Part shown: in pieces, positions 6,467-10,091 of the stretch
How the letters are laid out: each line of letters begins with the position of its first letter
How positions within the stretch are numbered: position 1 is the stretch's first letter
From: Candidatus Egerieicola pullicola
GTDB taxonomy: Bacteria > Bacillota > Clostridia > Oscillospirales > Ruminococcaceae
DNA length: 10,091 nucleotides
NCBI GenBank assembly: GCA_018712465.1
Contig: DVGY01000113.1
Coordinates: 1-10,091, forward strand
Direction of reading: 5' to 3'
Notes under the pieces: generated by a model
The model's input: only the letters and a program-made list of their open reading frames with translations
Told to the model about the DNA's origin: nothing
The model's database searches: none
Position numbers and translations under genes: made by a program

Positions 6467-6546
6467 AACAGTCTCCTTGCAGCAATCCTCGCAATAAAAC
6501 CTGGAATGAATTTTCAGGCTGTGGTTGCCTCCAACCGCTACCAAAT

Positions 6547-8496
6547 TCACTCCGCAGGCAGATGCACATATTCCTTCACCTGTTCCCAAGGCACGGTAAA
6601 TCCGGCTCCGTGGGAACAGAAGATGGAGTCTGCCGGATGGTTGATGTCCCGAATGGGATCGTAGCCCCGCTGTTCCACCACTTGATCGGTGTTGTGGCAG
6701 GGAGCATAGCCGGCAAAGGTGGTGGCAGCGCTCCCTCGTCCACCGGTGAGAGCGGGAAGCTGTTCCAACAGCGGCAGCATCTGCTCCACCGGAGCGGCGC
6801 CGGAAAGTTCTGTCCAGTCCCCGGTAAAGCAAGGCGGATCCGGCTGTCCCGCCAAAGCTGCCAGCAAACCATTTACCTTTCCGGCGGTGTCGGCAGGCAC
6901 CAGCATTTCGTAGCGGTAGATGGGTTCCAACAACAGGATCTGTCCCCGCTGTCTGGCCTGCATCAGCCCTTGACGGATGGCACGGTAGGTGGCTTGGCGG
7001 AAGTCGCCTCCCTCGGTGTGCTTTAAATGGGCCCTGGCCGCCACCAAAATCACCTTCAAATCGGTCACCGGGCTGCCGGTAAGAACCCCGGTGGGCACCT
7101 GTTCCAGCACATGGGTGCGGATCAGATTCTGCCAATTCTGTTCCAGCACATCGGTAGACACCCGGCTTTCAAAAACAATGCCGCTGCCTCGCTGTCCCGG
7201 TTCCAAGCGCAGATGTACTTCAGCGTAGTGCCGTAAAGGCTCGTAATGGCCGTAGCCGGTGACCGGACTGCTCAGGGTTTCCTGATACAGGATGTTCGGT
7301 TTGGTAAAGGACACCTGCACCCCCTGCCGGGCCAACAGATCCTGCAAAATTTCCAGCTGAATAGCACCCATACTCCGAAGGGTCAGCTTCTCTCCAGATA
7401 ACTGTACCTGCAAGGAAGGTTCCTCCCGTTCCAGACGATGAAACAGCTGAGCCATTTCCGGCAGGGAGTACGAATCAGGGTACACCGCCTGCACCGTCAG
7501 CAGCGGGGCGGTTTGCGCCAACCTTTTGGAAGGCTCTCCTCCAAATCCGGTGCCGCAGGACAGGATTTCCTGGGCGGGCAGCATGACAAACACTTCTCCG
7601 GCTTGAACCTGCTGGGTAGGGGTAAGTTTTCCTCCCAAGGGAATTTTCAGCTGTCCTGCCTTCACCACCTCCCCGGTATCGGTGAGAGTCAGGGGAGTAC
7701 GGGTTTCCAGGGTGCCGCCGGTGAGTTTACAAAAAGCCATGGGGGTATTTTTCTCGTCGTACCGAATCTGGTATACCAAGCCTTTGGGTTCCCCCTGGTT
7801 AGAATACTGGGTGGGAAGAAGCTTCAGCAGCGCCAACAGCTCTTTCACCCCGGTTCCCTGCAAGGCGCTGCCGGTGATGACAGGAAACCAACTTCTCTGG
7901 GAAAACAATTCCCCAGCTCGGACAGCCCAAAAGCCGGGATCCTCCTCCCCGGATAAAAAAGCATCGCAGAGAGTATCTTCCAGTGCGGCCAACTCCTCCC
8001 GCTGAGCAGCAGAAAAAACGCCGTCAAAGCCGTCCATGGGGATCAGATCCGGACTGAGCCGCTCCCGGCACTGAGCCAGCAGGGCTTGCGGATCCACCCC
8101 GGGTTGATCTGCCTTATTGAGAAAGAGGATGGTGGGAATGTGCTGCTGCCGAAGCAGCCGCCACAAAGTCAGGGTGTGGCCCCGGATCCCTTCCGGGATG
8201 CTCACCATCAGCACCGCCACATCCAAGGCCCACAAGCAGCGTTCGGTCTGGCCGAAAAAATCGGTGTGGCCAGGGGTGTCCAACAGATAATACCGGTCCC
8301 CTTCCTGGGAAAACCAGGCGGAGTGAGAAAAAATGGTGATCCCCCGCCGCCGCTCCATTTCGTCCTGATCCAGCCGGGAAGAGGCGTCATCTACCTTTCC
8401 CAAGGTGCGGACCTGACCGGACTGGTACAACAACTGTTCGGAAAGGGTGGTTTTTCCGCCGTCTACGTGGGCCAAAATGCCCATGGTCTTGTTCAT
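6547..8496 (-). CDS. EF-G-like GTPase of the Tet(M)/Tet(O) ribosomal protection type, probably not a resistance protein
   Basis: This 649-residue translational GTPase has the length of Tet(M) (639) and all GTP-binding motifs: G1 AHVDGGKT (9-16), G2 RRGITI (50-55), G3 DTPGH (73-77) with the catalytic-type His77, and G4 NKAD (127-130). Domains II-V follow as in EF-G. It should bind the ribosomal A-site region and hydrolyse GTP there. Position 13 in G1 is Gly where EF-G and Tet(M) have Ala. The domain IV loop that dislodges tetracycline in Tet(M) (Ser508-Pro509-Val510) aligns to Leu491-Lys492-His493 inside HLKHTEGGDF (490-499), so the key proline is missing. I infer a housekeeping or stress-related ribosome factor rather than tetracycline resistance, although weak resistance cannot be excluded. 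The ATG at 8496 is preceded by a GGGAGGGAG ribosome binding site. radA follows after 80 nt. A terminator lies upstream, so it needs its own promoter or read-through. Confidence 0.85.
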   Translation of the reverse strand: MNKTMGILAHVDGGKTTLSEQLLYQSGQVRTLGKVDDASSRLDQDEMERRRGITIFSHSAWFSQEGDRYYLLDTPGHTDFFGQTERCLWALDVAVLMVSIPEGIRGHTLTLWRLLRQQHIPTILFLNKADQPGVDPQALLAQCRERLSPDLIPMDGFDGVFSAAQREELAALEDTLCDAFLSGEEDPGFWAVRAGELFSQRSWFPVITGSALQGTGVKELLALLKLLPTQYSNQGEPKGLVYQIRYDEKNTPMAFCKLTGGTLETRTPLTLTDTGEVVKAGQLKIPLGGKLTPTQQVQAGEVFVMLPAQEILSCGTGFGGEPSKRLAQTAPLLTVQAVYPDSYSLPEMAQLFHRLEREEPSLQVQLSGEKLTLRSMGAIQLEILQDLLARQGVQVSFTKPNILYQETLSSPVTGYGHYEPLRHYAEVHLRLEPGQRGSGIVFESRVSTDVLEQNWQNLIRTHVLEQVPTGVLTGSPVTDLKVILVAARAHLKHTEGGDFRQATYRAIRQGLMQARQRGQILLLEPIYRYEMLVPADTAGKVNGLLAALAGQPDPPCFTGDWTELSGAAPVEQMLPLLEQLPALTGGRGSAATTFAGYAPCHNTDQVVEQRGYDPIRDINHPADSIFCSHGAGFTVPWEQVKEYVHLPAE

Positions 8497-8529
8497 GCTC
8501 TCCCTCCCGGTGAATGTTTGTTCCCCCCT

Positions 8530-8558
8530 ATGGTAGCAGAAAAGAAGGAAAAAAGCAA
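8530..8558 (-). promoter_or_regulatory. Possible promoter of the GTPase-radA-GNAT unit
   Basis: On the minus strand, TTGCTT (plus 8553-8558) and TACCAT (plus 8530-8535) are 17 nt apart and lie about 34 nt before the GTPase start. Each box matches the consensus only partly (3/6 and 4/6), and the -35 overlaps the tail of the upstream terminator. It is offered because no better promoter is visible between that terminator and the gene. Confidence 0.3.
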
Positions 8559-8586
8559 ATCGCCGCCCTTTTGACGGAGCGGCGAT
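8549..8586 (-). terminator. Rho-independent terminator after the small XRE gene
   Basis: ATCGCCGC (8559-8566) and GCGGCGAT (8579-8586) form a perfect 8-bp stem with a 12-nt loop. On the minus strand a run of six T follows (plus-strand A at 8549-8554) after TTGC. It starts 4 nt after the XRE stop codon and closes the alpha-galactosidase/metallopeptidase/XRE unit. Confidence 0.85.
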
Positions 8587-8590
8587 GGAA

Positions 8591-8794
8591 TCAATCTTCC
8601 GTAATCAAAAACAAATCGTTGGGAGTACAGTTTAGCAGCAAGCACATGGTTTCAATATTTTCATAGCGGATGGACTTGGTCTGGTTATTCACCATCCTGC
8701 TGAAATTCTGCCAGCTCATCCCCAGTTGTTTGTACAGCCAGTATCTTGTCTTTCCCTGTTCTTCCAACAAATGCAGCACATTCAATTTAATCAT
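8591..8794 (-). CDS. Small XRE-family helix-turn-helix regulator (HTH_26 type)
   Basis: This 67-residue protein is a single Cro/C1-like domain of the type frequent in Clostridia. Recognisable parts are GKTRYWLYKQLGMS (14-27), the recognition helix WQNFSRMVNNQTKSIR (28-43) and CTPNDLF (56-62) near the end. It has no effector domain. AAGGAG (plus 8805-8810) lies 10 nt before its ATG and directly behind the stop of the metallopeptidase gene, so it is very likely the last gene of the alpha-galactosidase/metallopeptidase transcript, which then meets a terminator. Its target is unknown; no operator-like repeat is visible next to it, and the upstream promoter of this unit lies outside the window. 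Confidence 0.9.
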   Translation of the reverse strand: MIKLNVLHLLEEQGKTRYWLYKQLGMSWQNFSRMVNNQTKSIRYENIETMCLLLNCTPNDLFLITED

Positions 8795-8810
8795 GAAAAT
8801 AACTCTCCTT

Positions 8811-9509
8811 TTATTTCAACACTTCCGTCCACTCCCGATAGCGGGGACAGCGCCGGAGCAGCTCCCGGTAAAACTTCTGAGAGTGGTCGGGGCAGAGCAG
8901 ATGGGTGACTTCGTGATACAGCACCGCCAGCAAAGCAGTCTCCTGGTACTCTGCCAGCCGGGTGTTGAGGGTAATCTGCCGGGTTTTCACATTGCAGCTA
9001 CCCCAGCGGGAGGTCATCCGGCGGTAGCGCAAAGTGGGAAGGCCGGAAAGTGCATCACCGAAATCTGCCAGCACCTGTGGCAGAAAGGATTCCGCCTTCG
9101 CCCGGCACTGGGTCCGATAGAAATCTTGCAGAGTTTTTTCAGCAGTATCCGGATCCGGCAGCCGCAAAATCTCCGGCTCCTCCCCTCCCTGCATTCCAAA
9201 CTCCAGCAAACAAGGCTTTCCCCAGAGAAACACCCGACTCCCTTGCTGCGTAGGCAGCTCCCGGGGATGGAGATCTTGGCGCTGAGCTGCCCGTTTCCGC
9301 CCCGCTAAAATAAACTCCGCCTTGGCCTGCAAGAATTCTTCCGCCTGGGTCTGGCTCACCCAGCGCGGGATGGAAAGGCTGACTTGTCCTTCCCGGTTGA
9401 TGCGCAGGTTCAAGTTTTTCACAGATTTCCGGGTCAAGGTATAGCCCACCCGCTCTCCCAGCAGGACAATGGTTTTTTGCTGGGGTTTTCCATATTGCTT
9501 GGGGCTCAC
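8811..9509 (-). CDS. YgjP-like (DUF45) zinc metallopeptidase
   Basis: This 232-residue protein belongs to the YgjP/DUF45 family of putative soluble metallopeptidases. The zinc site is visible as HEVTH (199-203, the HExxH motif with Glu200 as catalytic base) and His209 in CPDH, followed by the family's aromatic pair FY. Upstream lies the typical RWGSC at 168-172 with the following ITLN strand. The N-terminal half is the poorly conserved strand-rich region that normally precedes the helical catalytic part. There is no signal peptide, so it should act in the cytoplasm; its substrate is unknown. The start is GTG at 9507-9509, which overlaps the alpha-galactosidase stop as GTGA, with GGAGG (plus 9517-9521) 7 nt before it. 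This indicates translational coupling. The small XRE gene follows after 16 nt. Confidence 0.9.
   Translation of the reverse strand: MSPKQYGKPQQKTIVLLGERVGYTLTRKSVKNLNLRINREGQVSLSIPRWVSQTQAEEFLQAKAEFILAGRKRAAQRQDLHPRELPTQQGSRVFLWGKPCLLEFGMQGGEEPEILRLPDPDTAEKTLQDFYRTQCRAKAESFLPQVLADFGDALSGLPTLRYRRMTSRWGSCNVKTRQITLNTRLAEYQETALLAVLYHEVTHLLCPDHSQKFYRELLRRCPRYREWTEVLK
9506..9509 (-). promoter_or_regulatory. GTGA start/stop overlap
   Basis: The TGA that ends the alpha-galactosidase (plus 9506-9508) shares three bases with the GTG that starts the metallopeptidase (plus 9507-9509) in the tetramer GTGA, a 4-nt overlap. The ribosome binding site for the second gene lies inside the last codons of the first. 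Confidence 0.85.
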
Positions 9510-10091
9510 TCTACCGCCTCCAACAAAAAGATCTGGCAGGAAAAGTCTTGATGGAAGCCATCCCCAGAGACATCCACTCCGGCGGAAGGATCGGTGGTTA
9601 CCAGTCCTGCCTGCATCAACTCGTCCCCGTAACGAGGATTCTGCCCATTGACGGCATAGCGGATATGGGGATCCAGTCCCGCCAGCTTTAAACGGCGGCA
9701 GGGAGCGTTGGCTTGGGTGAGAATTTTGTACTCTGCGGCAATGGCCTGGGTTTTATCCTCACTGACCACCATCCAGCCGGCAATATTTCCTTCAAAGGGG
9801 CTTTTTAACCGATAAAAAGTGCCCTGTTGCAGCAGGCTGCGGTGCTGTTTTAACCAAGCGATCTGAACTTTGATTTTCTCTCGCTGGTCCTGAGGCAGAG
9901 CGGTAACGTCCAGCTCATACCCAAAGGCTCCGAACATGGCCACCCCAAACCGGGTTTCCAAAGGGGTGTTGCGAAATACCTGATGGTTGGGGCAGACCGA
10001 AACATGACTGCCCATGCTGGAAATGGGGTAGCAGTAACTGGTGCCATACTGGATTTGCAGCCGGGCAATGGCGTCGGTGTTGTCGCTGCAC
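9506..10091 (-). CDS. Alpha-galactosidase, GH36 family, C-terminal part (5' end outside window)
   Basis: The frame is open from the window edge to the stop at 9506, giving the last 194 residues of a protein that is normally about 730 long. The first residues visible, CSDNTDAIARLQIQYGTSY, are the GH36 signature whose Asp (first D of SDNTD) is the general acid/base. The nucleophile (in a KWDxN segment) would lie upstream, out of view. Then come YPISSMGSHVS, PNHQ and MFGAFGYELD, followed by the C-terminal beta-sandwich with SPFEGN and a YGDELMQAGL segment near the end, all typical of tetrameric bacterial GH36 enzymes. It should release terminal alpha-1,6-galactose from melibiose, raffinose and related plant oligosaccharides in the cytoplasm. 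An internal ATG at 10015 is not the start, since conserved motifs lie before it. It is translationally coupled to the metallopeptidase gene. Confidence 0.93.
   Translation of the reverse strand, partial: CSDNTDAIARLQIQYGTSYCYPISSMGSHVSVCPNHQVFRNTPLETRFGVAMFGAFGYELDVTALPQDQREKIKVQIAWLKQHRSLLQQGTFYRLKSPFEGNIAGWMVVSEDKTQAIAAEYKILTQANAPCRRLKLAGLDPHIRYAVNGQNPRYGDELMQAGLVTTDPSAGVDVSGDGFHQDFSCQIFLLEAVE

Noticed and set aside
5519..6664. Long plus-strand open frame of 381 codons opposite radA
   Set aside because: It is antisense to the strongly conserved radA coding sequence, has no recognisable domain or ribosome binding site, and runs into the GTPase gene. It is a by-product of high GC on the other strand.
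6467..7135. Upstream in-frame extension of radA to a 683-residue protein
   Set aside because: The stretch lies in another frame of the GTPase gene, and the RadA zinc finger begins right after the ATG at 6466, which has its own ribosome binding site. The extra cysteines just before that ATG (CEDCC) are a coincidence of the gap sequence.
6547..8496. Calling the GTPase a tetracycline resistance gene
   Set aside because: The overall fold matches, but the loop tip with the key proline is absent, and there is no mobile element or resistance leader peptide next to it.
9506..10015. A separate 169-residue gene starting at 10015
   Set aside because: The same frame continues to the window edge and encodes the conserved GH36 CSDNTDAI segment, so this is the C-terminal part of a longer alpha-galactosidase.

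Overview
The window looks like ordinary chromosomal DNA from an anaerobic, spore-forming Clostridia bacterium, probably an Oscillospirales/Ruminococcaceae-type gut organism. This rests on strong AGGAGG-type ribosome binding sites, Gram-positive-style Rho-independent terminators, a CwlD-type sporulation amidase, small clostridial XRE regulators, a zinc-ribbon tail common in clostridial proteins, and moderately high GC in most genes. The taxonomic call is inference. I see no mobile element, CRISPR array, tRNA or rRNA.

Plus-strand left part (1-1800): an unrecognised zinc-ribbon protein with four membrane segments is followed by a DeoD-type purine nucleoside phosphorylase with all key active-site residues, closed by a clear terminator. 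Centre-left (1801-3008): a minus-strand membrane protein with zinc fingers at both ends and a plus-strand XRE regulator are transcribed away from each other. The AT-rich spacer between them (2640-2715) holds a near-consensus minus-strand promoter whose -35 box sits inside a 16-bp inverted repeat and a 20-bp-period repeat array, which looks like a control region for the regulator. Centre (3081-4615): a CwlD-like cell-wall amidase and a SAM-dependent methyltransferase lie in tandem on the plus strand and end in a terminator.

Right part (4633-10091), all minus strand, read right to left: the 3' end of a GH36 alpha-galactosidase (cut by the window edge) overlaps by 4 nt a YgjP/DUF45 zinc metallopeptidase, which is followed after 16-17 nt by a small XRE regulator and a terminator. 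Then comes a complete EF-G/Tet(M)-type translational GTPase, radA (DNA branch-migration/repair ATPase) and a short GNAT acetyltransferase, ending in a terminator that faces the methyltransferase terminator.

Most of the window is housekeeping. The points most worth a second look are (i) the Tet(M)-like GTPase, whose drug-displacing loop is replaced by a different sequence, so a resistance label would probably be wrong; (ii) the operator-like spacer at 2640-2715 and the compositional mosaic of the gene it controls; and (iii) the translationally coupled alpha-galactosidase/metallopeptidase pair with a trailing regulator. I did not find convincing evidence of a new defence or mobile system.
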